DNA of 54,916 nucleotides. Origin: Bryobacterales bacterium (GTDB taxonomy: Bacteria > Acidobacteriota > Terriglobia > Bryobacterales > UBA6623). Within the stretch, counting starts at the first letter, position 1; each line of letters starts with the position of its first letter. A program made the position numbers and the translations under genes. Shown piece by piece: positions 41,986 through 49,999 of this stretch. The stretch is from positions 1 to 54,916 of the forward strand of contig JAJDTX010000141.1 of assembly GCA_022826925.1 (NCBI GenBank). The letters are read 5' to 3'. The notes under the pieces are model-generated. The model was given only the letters and a program-made list of their open reading frames with translations. It ran no database searches and was not told the DNA's origin.

Positions 41986-44900
41986 TTATCCGACCACCGC
42001 CTCGCCGCGGTTCAGTGCGATGAGATTCCGGAACGCCTCGTTGTCGAGCTTTGCCAGCCACGACTCGTCATTGCCGACGACCTCCTGGGCGAGTTTCTTC
42101 TTGGACTCGATCATCTCGTCGATCCGCTCCTCGAGCGTGCCCATCGTCACCATCTTGTGGACGAATACGGTCTTCTCCTGGCCGATCCGGAAGGCCCGAT
42201 CCGTGGCTTGGTTTTCCACGGCCGGATTCCACCAGCGGTCGAAGTGGATCACATGGTTCGCCCGCGTGAGGGTGATGCCCGTCCCGCCGGCACGCAGCGA
42301 AAGCACAAAGATCGCTCGCTCGGAATCAGGGTCTTGGAACTCCTCGACCATGTGCTCGCGCCGCGCTCGGGGAGTGCCGCCATGGAGGTAGTAGATGGCT
42401 CCCGAATACCGCCTCCTGAAGAGGGCCTCGAGTTCCTTGCCGATCTCGGTGAATTGTGTGAAGACCAAGGCGCTCTCGCCTTCGGCCTCGATTTCGTCCA
42501 ACATCTCGCAGACCCGCGCGAGCTTGTGCGAGCGCGATTCCGAGAACTCGCTGGCGTCCTGCAGGAACTGCGCCGGATGGTTGCAAATCTGCTTGAGACG
42601 CAGCAACGTGGAGAGCATCAGACCCTGCCTGCCAATTCCCTCGGCGTCCGACAGCTTCCCTTCGAGGTCTGCTACGACCGCTTCGTAGAGCGCTGCCTGC
42701 TCGGGCGTCAGATTGCAGCAGGAATTCTGTTCCACCTTGTCCGGCAAGTCGCGGATGATCGACTTGTCGGTCTTCATGCGCCGCAGTATGAACGGTCGCA
42801 CCATGCCGCGCAGGCGCTGGGTCGCCATGCTGTCTTGATACCGCATGATTGGCTGCTCGAATTCCTTTCGGAACGCTGTCGCGTTCCCTAGGAAGCCCGG
42901 ATTTAGAACGCTGAAGAGGGACCACAGATCCATCAGCCGGTTCTCGACCGGCGTGCCGGTCAGGGCTACTCGGCGCGGTGCCCGAAAGCTGCGCACGGCC
43001 TTTGTGACCGCAGCGGTAGGGTTCTTGATATTTTGGGACTCGTCCACCACCAGTCTGTGCCACGAGATCTCCTTCAGGCGGGCTGCGTCCAAACGTGCCA
43101 CACCGAACGAAGCGATAACGATGTCTTTACCGCTTATCGCTTCCGCGAGAGCGTCCTTGGTCCTAGGTCGCTCCGGCCCGTGCAGGATGTATGCCGACAG
43201 GGCCGGAGCGAACCGCCGAGTCTCCCTGAGCCAGTTCCCAAGCACCGAAGTGGGCGCGATCAGCAGGGTCGGCCCAGCATTTGGGTGCCGGCTCTTGTCG
43301 CCAAGGATTGTCGCAAGTACTTGGATGGTCTTGCCTAGGCCCATGTCATCTGCGAGGCAGGCTCCGAAACCGAGTCGTTCTAGGTATGCAAGCCACGAAT
43401 AGCCCCGTACTTGGTAGCCGCGCAGCGTACCAACAAATCCGGACGGCTGATCGAGCATCTCTAGAGCGCCAATTCCCTGCAACGCCGCGAGCATGTGTCC
43501 GAAGTCGGACTCGGGATCAATCTCGAGGCTGTCTGAGCCGGCCTGCTCGCGAACAAGGTCGGCGACGGTCATGTTTCGCAGGCCGTCACCGGCCTGCCAG
43601 TACTCCTCAAGACGGGCGACCTCCTCGCTGCGCAGTTCCATCCACTGGCCGCGTAATTGGACAAGTCCCTCCTTCGTGGCCACGAGCTGTTCCCACTCCT
43701 GGCGCGTGAGCGGTTTCCCGTCGAACACGACTTGGGCTTGGAACTCGACCAGTGTGTCGAAGCCGAGAATGCCGGAGGACTCTGTTCCCACACTCTCGGA
43801 AGAGCCGAAGGCACGCGGAGCCAGGCGCAACCGCAGGCGACGCTGGCCGGTGGCGGTCCACCAAGCGGGCACGATGACCCGGAACCCCGCGCTCTGGAGG
43901 ACTGGAGCGTGAGTCCTGAGGAATTCCAGTGCCGAATCGCGGTCTAGGTCCACCCCGGCAGGTGCGCCGCTGTTCATCCCTTCCCAGAGCCTTCCGTAGA
44001 TTCGGGAGGCTTGTCCGAGCTGAAGCAGCACCTCGCGGACGCTACGCGGCGAAGGTCGCCCGGCCTCATCCGCAGATTCCCAGAAGTCCGCGAGAGGGAC
44101 CAGAAGAGAGGGGTCGCGACGTGACGAGAGCAGCCATTCCAAGCGCCACGTATCGGGCGAGTCGCGATGCGGGTCGGCCAAGCGGAAACAGACCCTCTCG
44201 TCCGCCCCAAACGAGGATCGTTGGATGCGATCGCGCCAGCGCCTCCATTGCGCCCAGTCGGGCTGGTCGATTGGCAAAGGCTCGGAGAGCCGATACATAG
44301 CATGAGCTCTTGGAAGTGCGCGAGCTTCGGGAAGTGCGCGAGCGATGAACGAGCCTTCAACTTGATTCAGGGCCGATCTGGGAAAGCGAGTTCGCAGGAC
44401 CATGCATTGGAGCTGTACCGCCAGGAAGTGCCGCACCAGGGCTTGGGGCTCGTGCAACGTCAACGCTCCGCCGTTATCCGCCGCTGCACCGGCGCGGAGT
44501 GCCCGGCACGCTCCGGGCATGGACCGCGCGAACTCCTTGACGATGCCTTCCTCTGCGGCATCTGCAAGCTCCCAGCCCGCTTCAAACTCGAAGGCCGGAG
44601 CCTTACGCCGCGCTCTCGGCTTGCCCGCTTTCTGGGCGAAGATCGCCGGAAGGTACTCGTGTCTGCGTACGACCCACTCGAGGGCAACCACCAGTCGGCT
44701 CCAATACCTGAGGTCGTGCCCGATCCGGGTGCTCGGGGCGCTGTCTGAATACCGCAAATCGTTCGAGGTCAAGAGCGTTAGTGGGTCGGGGGCGAAAACA
44801 GCATCAATTTGCCACGCTCCCCAAGACGTTGGCTCGGGGACTTCACCATTCAGGTCTGCCTGCAACTCGAGGGAAGGCGATGGTTTGATGCCATCGCCGG

Positions 44901-45192
44901 GCAACGTGGCCCAGACGCGGCTTTGCTTACTGGAGGGAATCCCGGAATCCTGCAACGACGGCAAGGACTCCGATACTGCATCGACCAGTTCGCTCCATCG
45001 CAGTTGGAATGGGTGCTCGGACTTCCGGGGCCTGCGGAGTTCGTCCGGACTCTCGGCCCATATTGCGAACCGACCGCCGTCTTGGTCAGGGAGCCAGCTG
45101 CCGTGCAGGACGGTCGGCAAGTGTGACGTTGGGGCCGTGGCGCTGGCGGCGGTGTGCCCAGACGGACGCTTCGCTGCAGTACGGATGGCCAT
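41986..45192 (-). CDS. SNF2-family DEAD/DEAH-box ATPase
   Basis: A 1068-residue SWI2/SNF2 double-stranded DNA translocase. The ~550-residue N-terminal region is the SNF2-associated (DUF3670-like) extension of bacterial members. Motif I is DDMGLGKTIQVLA near residue 615, motif II is DESQN near 716, and motif III is ALTGTPVENRL. In the second RecA lobe are VFTQFTEIGKELEAL, SLRAGGTGITLTRA near 967 and WWNPAVENQATDRAFRIGQ near 1000, so both lobes are intact. RapA-like remodelling of DNA-bound protein or polymerase is possible; no nuclease or methylase is attached. It sits 10 bp upstream of the SWIM gene. Confidence 0.92.
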   Translation of the reverse strand: MAIRTAAKRPSGHTAASATAPTSHLPTVLHGSWLPDQDGGRFAIWAESPDELRRPRKSEHPFQLRWSELVDAVSESLPSLQDSGIPSSKQSRVWATLPGDGIKPSPSLELQADLNGEVPEPTSWGAWQIDAVFAPDPLTLLTSNDLRYSDSAPSTRIGHDLRYWSRLVVALEWVVRRHEYLPAIFAQKAGKPRARRKAPAFEFEAGWELADAAEEGIVKEFARSMPGACRALRAGAAADNGGALTLHEPQALVRHFLAVQLQCMVLRTRFPRSALNQVEGSFIARALPEARALPRAHAMYRLSEPLPIDQPDWAQWRRWRDRIQRSSFGADERVCFRLADPHRDSPDTWRLEWLLSSRRDPSLLVPLADFWESADEAGRPSPRSVREVLLQLGQASRIYGRLWEGMNSGAPAGVDLDRDSALEFLRTHAPVLQSAGFRVIVPAWWTATGQRRLRLRLAPRAFGSSESVGTESSGILGFDTLVEFQAQVVFDGKPLTRQEWEQLVATKEGLVQLRGQWMELRSEEVARLEEYWQAGDGLRNMTVADLVREQAGSDSLEIDPESDFGHMLAALQGIGALEMLDQPSGFVGTLRGYQVRGYSWLAYLERLGFGACLADDMGLGKTIQVLATILGDKSRHPNAGPTLLIAPTSVLGNWLRETRRFAPALSAYILHGPERPRTKDALAEAISGKDIVIASFGVARLDAARLKEISWHRLVVDESQNIKNPTAAVTKAVRSFRAPRRVALTGTPVENRLMDLWSLFSVLNPGFLGNATAFRKEFEQPIMRYQDSMATQRLRGMVRPFILRRMKTDKSIIRDLPDKVEQNSCCNLTPEQAALYEAVVADLEGKLSDAEGIGRQGLMLSTLLRLKQICNHPAQFLQDASEFSESRSHKLARVCEMLDEIEAEGESALVFTQFTEIGKELEALFRRRYSGAIYYLHGGTPRARREHMVEEFQDPDSERAIFVLSLRAGGTGITLTRANHVIHFDRWWNPAVENQATDRAFRIGQEKTVFVHKMVTMGTLEERIDEMIESKKKLAQEVVGNDESWLAKLDNEAFRNLIALNRGEAVVG

Positions 45193-45769
45193 TAGGTGCC
45201 CATCGAGCTATGGGACTGTTGAGATTTGAGTCTTCTCGGACGGAGCGAGGTGAGCGCGGCCAGTCGTTGGCGTATTGGTTGCCATGGGCGGTCTTCTGGC
45301 GTTCCCCGACCCCACACACACCACGAGCGCTCGATCTCGAGACCTCTAACTCGAGGGTTTCCCAAGCGGCCAATATACCCGATGTTCCGATGCTGCACGA
45401 ACCTAGCATCACGTCACACTCAAGGCTGGAGCTGCTCGGCAGGGCGGATGGCCTGCGAGAAGCGGACCATGCCTTGAGTTCGCAGGCAATGGCTCATTCC
45501 GCAACAGGTCCGTCATTCGTGCATTCGGTTCCCGCTGGTTGGAACCATGAGTCCGCAAAGCGATGGGATCGCACGTGGTCCTGCTGTGCTCCGACCTAGG
45601 CCAGACGAGCCGGACCGCAGTCAGTTCAGAGTGCGTGAATGCCAGGCGAGCGCCTGCCTGCCCCCGCCTGCTTCGGCCATCCGCGCCGAACGGCTTGCCC
45701 GCCGCTATCCAGCCGACGCCGCTCGTCCGCGGCTGCCGCGTTCGACGGGCGGCTCGCCACGGTCGACTG
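45193..45769. other. 577-bp region upstream of the SNF2 gene
   Basis: No credible gene. It contains a perfect inverted repeat near the SNF2 start (listed separately) and an 8-bp inverted repeat GCCTGCGA (45451-45458) with TCGCAGGC (45480-45487). A minus frame at 45409-45798 runs in from the coiled-coil gene side but is arginine- and proline-rich with no motif. It may be decayed sequence inside the accessory region. Confidence 0.45.
45199..45214. promoter_or_regulatory. Inverted repeat before the SNF2 start codon
   Basis: CCCAT-CGAGCT-ATGGG, a perfect 5-bp inverted repeat, begins six bases upstream of the SNF2 ATG. It could be an operator or a leader hairpin that limits translation. Confidence 0.3.
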
Positions 45770-46378
45770 TCATTCGCCCGGCTGGCCGCCAAGTACATCC
45801 TGTGCGGCTACCGCCTCGTCCTGACTGGCCGCGGGCTCTGTCTCCGCCGCCGTCTCTAGGACGGCCTCGGTGTGCGTGGCTCGTGCGCTGATTTCCAACC
45901 ATCGCCGGTACAACTCGTCGCTACGTCGCTGGAGGGCCTCGAACTTTCTGTCGCTGCGGTCCATCACATCCCGGATTGCCTCTTCGCGCTTGGCAACCTC
46001 CCGCTCGAACCGTTCATCGCGCTTGGCAGCCTCTCTTTCAAACCGTTCATCGCGTTTGGCAGCCTCCCGCTCGAACCGTTCATCGCGCTTGGCCGCTTCC
46101 TGATCGAACCGCTCAGTGACCGCGCGCGTCTCGGCCTCGCGTTTGGCAGCCTCCCGCTCAAACCGTTCATCGCGTTTGGCGGCTTCTCTCTCGAACCGCT
46201 CGGTGATCGCACGCGTCTCGGCCTCGCGCTTGGCAGCCTCCTGATCGATCCGTTCCAAGAGAAGTTCAAAGTCCCGTCGGCGAGCGACACGGCGGCTCGC
46301 CCAGATGCTCACAATCAGCGCTGCGAGCGCTACCAACGCGGTTGCCACGGTCGCCACACTTCCGATCCACTGCGGCAT
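45770..46378 (-). CDS. Membrane-anchored hendecad coiled-coil protein
   Basis: A 202-residue protein from ATG 46378. One membrane helix (about residues 8-27) is followed by a charged coiled coil (36-165) built on an 11-residue repeat of the form RFEREAAKRDE at residues 61, 72, 90, 101, 112 and 123, plus a longer repeat IDQEAAKREAETRAITE. Eleven-residue (hendecad) periodicity favours a straight or slightly right-handed bundle. The tail is acidic and low-complexity. TATAGT lies six bases before the ATG, suggesting a leaderless mRNA. I do not recognise a named family. Its place beside SNF2/SWIM genes suggests a membrane tether or sensor (inference). Confidence 0.7.
   Translation of the reverse strand: MPQWIGSVATVATALVALAALIVSIWASRRVARRRDFELLLERIDQEAAKREAETRAITERFEREAAKRDERFEREAAKREAETRAVTERFDQEAAKRDERFEREAAKRDERFEREAAKRDERFEREVAKREEAIRDVMDRSDRKFEALQRRSDELYRRWLEISARATHTEAVLETAAETEPAASQDEAVAAQDVLGGQPGE
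45980..46252 (-). repeat. 33-bp tandem repeats within the coiled-coil gene
   Basis: Degenerate direct repeats with a 33-bp period, six units of the 11-codon repeat plus a second longer unit, encode the hendecads. Near-identical DNA stretches recur (for example the codons for KRDERFEREAA), so unit number could vary by slippage or recombination. Confidence 0.75.
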
Positions 46379-46726
46379 TGCTCTACTATATGCCCACCTC
46401 CCCCCCCGCAACCCGGCTGCGCTTCGACGCTTGGGTGCGCGTGGATGCCGCGGTGCTCTCAAGGTTGCCGATGTGGCAGACGCCCGTACACTGAGGCAGG
46501 GAGATCAGAGTGATCACCCGCGCTCCGCGCCCGACTTGGAATGGTCACTCGGCGGGCGTCCCGAACCGAATGCCCGGTACGTCCATCGCCACATCGCTTG
46601 GCGTGGCGGGCACGAACTGACTGAGAGACCGAGGCCCTCGCGTGACCGAGTCCCGTTTAGCCCGCACGGGCAGTGTCCGCTAGTCCGCGATCTCGCCTGA
46701 ACGACGAAGCCGTTTCAGCGGAAATC
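46379..46726. other. 348-bp region without a gene
   Basis: Nothing credible beyond the putative TATAGT -10 of the coiled-coil gene (minus, 46385-46390). The frames here are antisense or arginine-rich shadows. Confidence 0.45.
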
Positions 46727-47881
46727 CTAACCTAGCTCGATCCGGTGTGCGTTCAACCGTTTGATGAAGGCCCGCTTTCCCTCATGCCTCTCGCGGATGG
46801 ACTCGATTCGCTGCCGGAAGTCGACTTCGCTACCAGTCTCCCCAGCGAGAGCCCGCAGGTCGAGGAGCAGCTGCAGGGCTCGGTCGTAGCTGCTGGCATT
46901 CTTGTACTCGAGTTCCCTCTCGACCTCGTCCCAAACGCGCGCCCCTCGGCGCTTTATGGAGTCCAGACGGACCCGCTGTGCTCGCGCGGCCTCCTCTGCC
47001 TTGCGACGACGCTCTTCCTCCTTGCGCCTGACCGCCTCTGCCTCACGCGACTCGCGAGCAGCCAATCGACCATCGCGGATCTCCGAGACCGTTCGGCGCT
47101 TGAGGCCTGAGCGCCGTAGCGAGGCGTCCAAGGCAGTGCGTATCCTTCGCCGGAGTTCTGCGGCTACGTGGGCGTCGCCGTTCACGAGACGTAGCAGCAA
47201 GGCCGACTTCTCATCGTCTGGAATGGATTCGATGACCTCACGAGATACATCGGCGCGGCCTGCGCCACCATCGGAGACGGCTGGATGCTCGGCAGCCGCT
47301 TGGACTAGGCCCCGATCAACGCCAAAGAAATCACCCAATTCCCTGAGCGGAGCGGACAGACGGCCGAGCCCCGGTAGCGGCTCCTTCCGACCATCTGGGA
47401 GGAAGTCCCTCTCCACAGCTGTCAGCCAGAGGATATAGAACAACCTGAGATCACCAGCGAGCAGGTCGTCGCGCAGGGGCGCCAGCAAATCAAGCCATCC
47501 GTCTCCGTCTGCGTAGCCGTAGTTGTATCCCGAATTCTCTGAATCGAAGGTAATGGCGACGATCAAGTTCTCGCCCGAGCCAAACACCTCGACCTCGTCA
47601 ACCTCGCTGATGAATTCGTCGAGCTGCGATTCGTCAAGAGTCTCCTTGGGTAGTCGCATCATCAACGTTCGCGTTCCCCAATTTGCGACGTACAGATGAA
47701 GGTCGAACCAACGCTCCATCAGCTTGCGAGGGTTTCCCCGGAAATCACCCCAGTGGTATTCGTTCGTGAACGACCTCGACGTAATCTCCGCCCGCGACGA
47801 AAGCTTCCTCAACGCCGCCTGGTCCGCCTCGTCAAGTGGACGGTCGATCGCTTGGAACTCGTAGTACTGGTACTCGCTCAC
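46727..47881 (-). CDS. Uncharacterised YYEF-AIDRPL family protein
   Basis: A 384-residue soluble protein starting at GTG 47881, with AAGGA ten bases upstream. The N-terminus EYQYYEFQAIDRPLDEADQ and the following TSRSFTNEYHWGDFRGNP...LMERWFDLHLYVANWGTR belong to a conserved but functionally unassigned bacterial family that I recognise only by sequence. Residues ~150-250 are acidic and helical. Residues ~265-320 form a strongly charged coiled coil (EAVRRKEEERRRKAEEAARAQR). The C-terminus is a small helical domain. No enzymatic motif is visible. It is the likely companion of the SNF2/SWIM genes on the same strand (inference). Confidence 0.7.
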   Translation of the reverse strand: MSEYQYYEFQAIDRPLDEADQAALRKLSSRAEITSRSFTNEYHWGDFRGNPRKLMERWFDLHLYVANWGTRTLMMRLPKETLDESQLDEFISEVDEVEVFGSGENLIVAITFDSENSGYNYGYADGDGWLDLLAPLRDDLLAGDLRLFYILWLTAVERDFLPDGRKEPLPGLGRLSAPLRELGDFFGVDRGLVQAAAEHPAVSDGGAGRADVSREVIESIPDDEKSALLLRLVNGDAHVAAELRRRIRTALDASLRRSGLKRRTVSEIRDGRLAARESREAEAVRRKEEERRRKAEEAARAQRVRLDSIKRRGARVWDEVERELEYKNASSYDRALQLLLDLRALAGETGSEVDFRQRIESIRERHEGKRAFIKRLNAHRIELG

Positions 47882-47996
47882 GTGGTCGAAATCCTTATTG
47901 TCAGTGTATTGCTTTGTCGCATCGAGCAGATTGTGTGGGAGCAGGCACGATTCCTGTCAGCGAGCCGTGTGAAGCACGGTCAGAGGAGGCACGGCA

Positions 47997-48014
47997 GGCC
48001 GCTCGCGAGCGGCC
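47997..48014. repeat. Perfect 18-bp palindrome
   Basis: GGCCGCTCGCGAGCGGCC is fully self-complementary and can fold as a 7-bp stem with a CGCG loop, 55 bases after the vapC stop. It may terminate vapBC transcription; no T-tract follows. A second hairpin, CCGTG-TGAAG-CACGG, is at 47965-47979. Confidence 0.5.
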
Positions 48015-48068
48015 CGCGGCTCCCCTCACGGCACAATCCCCGTTCGGATGATAAGCGCCAGAGCCCGG

Positions 48069-48458
48069 CTACTGGCCAACGGGCCAATGCTCAATTTGAA
48101 TTCCGTCCATTGGGAAGTGACGCGGATTCCCGGTGGCCAGCACTGCGCCTGCGGCATGCGCCGACGCAGCGATCAGGCAGTCGGCTTGAGACAGCGTAAT
48201 GCCAAGGGCGGCAAACTGCCGCCGCCACTCACCAGCCTGCTTGCCTTGCGCCCGCCCAATCGGCAAGATACGGAGACCATCGAATAACTGCTCTGCCGCT
48301 GTTGTCTCCGCTGCTCGCAACCCCCGAACGATTTCCTCGACATTGACCGGCGATGTGCATGGCGTGTCGCCTCGGGCGAACAGCATGCTCACCCGGTGAA
48401 CCGCGGGTCGTCCACGAAGGTAGTCGATGAGCACGGTCGTATCCAGAAGGACTCGCAT
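48069..48458 (-). CDS. vapC: VapC-family PIN-domain ribonuclease toxin
   Basis: A 129-residue PIN-domain toxin, a metal-dependent RNase neutralised by VapB. The acidic site is present: Asp6 in LLDTTVLIDYL, Glu41 in NVEEIVRGL, Asp93 in SQADCLIAA, and Asn111 in ATGNPRHF at the fourth position. The ATG at 48458 follows the vapB stop by four bases; an upstream TTG at 48470 would overlap vapB by eight bases and is the alternative. Length is normal for VapC. Confidence 0.9.
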   Translation of the reverse strand: MRVLLDTTVLIDYLRGRPAVHRVSMLFARGDTPCTSPVNVEEIVRGLRAAETTAAEQLFDGLRILPIGRAQGKQAGEWRRQFAALGITLSQADCLIAASAHAAGAVLATGNPRHFPMDGIQIEHWPVGQ

Positions 48459-48462
48459 CGGC

Positions 48463-48702
48463 TCATCCAACGCGCCGGGGGTCGCCAGTGCGCTGGCGGC
48501 TCACCCATTCGGCGGGGTCATCATCCCATTCGTGTTCGCTGTCGCGAAGTACCCCAGCCGCCGCGCGCAGGTGCTTCATGCGACGATGCCGGTCAACGGC
48601 CTGCACGATCGCTTCCCGCACGAAAGCGCTACGGCGTCGCAGTCCGGCAATGGCATCGATGTCGCCGACGATCGCGTCATCGAGCTCAATGTGCATTCTC
48701 AT
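48463..48702 (-). CDS. vapB: VapB-type antitoxin
   Basis: A 79-residue antitoxin with an N-terminal ribbon-helix-helix module, RMHIELDDAIVGDIDAIAGLRRRSAFVREAI in overlapping pieces (strand, helix, then RSAFVREAI helix 2), and a C-terminal acidic, Trp-bearing tail (HEWDDDPAEW) that would wrap the VapC active site. ATG codons at 48702 and 48696 are both possible. A TATATATA tract directly upstream and no Shine-Dalgarno suggest a leaderless transcript. It is four bases upstream of vapC. Confidence 0.85.
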   Translation of the reverse strand: MRMHIELDDAIVGDIDAIAGLRRRSAFVREAIVQAVDRHRRMKHLRAAAGVLRDSEHEWDDDPAEWVSRQRTGDPRRVG

Positions 48703-48705
48703 GTG

Positions 48706-48727
48706 TATATATATAGCACAAAGCTAT
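48706..48727 (-). promoter_or_regulatory. vapBC promoter and candidate operator
   Basis: On the minus strand a TATATATA tract ends a few bases before the vapB ATG and serves as a -10. Immediately upstream is the perfect inverted repeat ATAGC-ACAAA-GCTAT (48713-48727), placed between -35 and -10 where the VapB ribbon-helix-helix could repress. Confidence 0.5.
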
Positions 48728-48946
48728 GGGCTTTTCATAAGGAATGATCTTAGAGGTGGCTTTGCATGTCGTTGTTGGCGCATTCTCTCGAATGCGGCCC
48801 TTCGTCAATCTCTTCGCCGAACCGCTCGGCTCCGTTCATTGCCTCGAGGTGGGTAGTTGCCCTTGCAATTTGGGCGGCTTTCGGGCCAGACTGACGGAAG
48901 ATCGGACTCTTAACGAGCGCCGAACGAAGCGAAGGAGCCCGCGAAT

Positions 48947-49906
48947 ATGTACCAATCTGATTCCTCACAGCAGCCCACCCGTCGTAGCGTGCTGGGCTAC
49001 GGCAGCGCGGCCGCAGCTACCACGCTTGCTTCCTGCGCGACCGGCGCCTCAGAGGATTCCGAGGAGGCTTGGACGGGGGCGGTCAACGGCCGCATCCGTC
49101 ACTCGGTTTGTCTGTGGCCGTTCGAAGGTTCCGAGTGGGCTTGGGACCTAGAGACGCTTGCCGGGCATGCTGCCGACATGGGCCTGGAGAGCGTCGAGTT
49201 GCTTGCGCCCGAGCAGTGGCCGACGGTGCGCAAGCACGGCCTGACCTGCGCCATCGCCGGCAATGGCATGCCGGCGCCGCCCTTCATGAAAGGCCTCAAC
49301 AACCCCCGCTACCAAGCCAGTGTCATCGAAACCACCAAACAGGTGATGGACGCTTGCTCGCAAGAGGGGATTCCCAGCGTGATCGCCTTCAACGGCTACA
49401 AGTGGAACGATGCGGAGGATCCCGAGAGCGGCGAGATCTCCCGGGAAGAAGGTGCGCGAAACACGATCGCAGGGTTGAAGGAGCTGGCAGCCTACGGCGA
49501 GGAGAAGGGTGTCACGGTGTGCCTGGAGATGCTCAACACGCGGGATGGCACACATCCCATGAAGGGCCACCCCGGGTACCAAGGCGACGACATCGAGTAC
49601 TGCGCGGACATTATCCGGGAAGTCGGGTCGCCCCGGGCAAAGCTGCTATTCGACATCTATCACGTTCAGATCATGAACGGCGACGTGATCCGCCGCATCC
49701 GGAGCATGGCTGACCTGATCGGCCACATCCATACGGCTGGCAATCCGGGGCGCAACGAGCTGCACCTCAAGCAGGAAATCCACTACCCCTCGGTGATGGA
49801 GGCCCTCGCGGAGTCCGGCTACCAAGGCTATGTGGGTCACGAATTCATGCCGACCCGCGACCCTCTGGACTCGCTGGCGCAGGCAGTCCGGCTCTGCGAC
49901 GTCTAG
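48947..49906 (+). CDS. Exported hydroxypyruvate isomerase-like TIM-barrel protein
   Basis: A 319-residue protein with GAAGGAG nine bases before the ATG. The N-terminus TRRSVLGYGSAAAATTLASC has a twin-arginine-like pair (12-13) and a lipobox-like Cys30, so it is probably exported by Tat, perhaps as a lipoprotein. The barrel resembles Hyi-type hydroxypyruvate isomerases and xylose isomerase-like enzymes: VCLEMLNT with a catalytic-type Glu, LLFDIYHVQIMNGD with the Asp/His metal pair, GHIHTAGNPGRNE, and YVGHEFMP with the second Glu. The true substrate is unknown. Confidence 0.82.
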   Translation: MYQSDSSQQPTRRSVLGYGSAAAATTLASCATGASEDSEEAWTGAVNGRIRHSVCLWPFEGSEWAWDLETLAGHAADMGLESVELLAPEQWPTVRKHGLTCAIAGNGMPAPPFMKGLNNPRYQASVIETTKQVMDACSQEGIPSVIAFNGYKWNDAEDPESGEISREEGARNTIAGLKELAAYGEEKGVTVCLEMLNTRDGTHPMKGHPGYQGDDIEYCADIIREVGSPRAKLLFDIYHVQIMNGDVIRRIRSMADLIGHIHTAGNPGRNELHLKQEIHYPSVMEALAESGYQGYVGHEFMPTRDPLDSLAQAVRLCDV

Positions 49907-49934
49907 GCGGCGGGACAGGGTCGGCTCAACCCGT

Positions 49935-49955
49935 CTGGCGCGGACGACGCGCCAG
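49935..49955 (+). terminator. Hairpin after the Hyi-like gene
   Basis: CTGGCGCG-GACGA-CGCGCCAG, a perfect 8-bp stem 28 bases after the stop, just before the argC promoter element. It is followed by TCTCGG, so only a weak T-tract. Confidence 0.5.
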
Positions 49956-49968
49956 TCTCGGCAATCTC

Positions 49969-49976
49969 GCTAACAT
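49969..49976 (+). promoter_or_regulatory. Putative -10 element of argCB
   Basis: GCTAACAT with hexamer TAACAT at 49971-49976, 23 bases before the argC ATG. It is identical to the octamer before the BASS gene at 9577-9584. No clear -35. Confidence 0.4.
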
Positions 49977-49999
49977 CAGACAAGCAGGGCTGGTTGGCG

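Noticed and set aside
41097..45192. DISARM or another named defence system
   Set aside because: A SNF2 helicase alone is not diagnostic. No DUF1998 protein, phospholipase D protein, methylase or nuclease is present next to it.
45409..45798. 129-residue minus frame between coiled-coil and SNF2 genes
   Set aside because: Arginine- and proline-rich, overlaps the coiled-coil gene and has no signal or motif.
47961..48014. Possible group II intron remnant (GAGCCGTGTGAAG-like stretch)
   Set aside because: The short string recalls intron domain sequence, but there is no reverse transcriptase frame and no domain V hairpin. I treat it as two simple hairpins.
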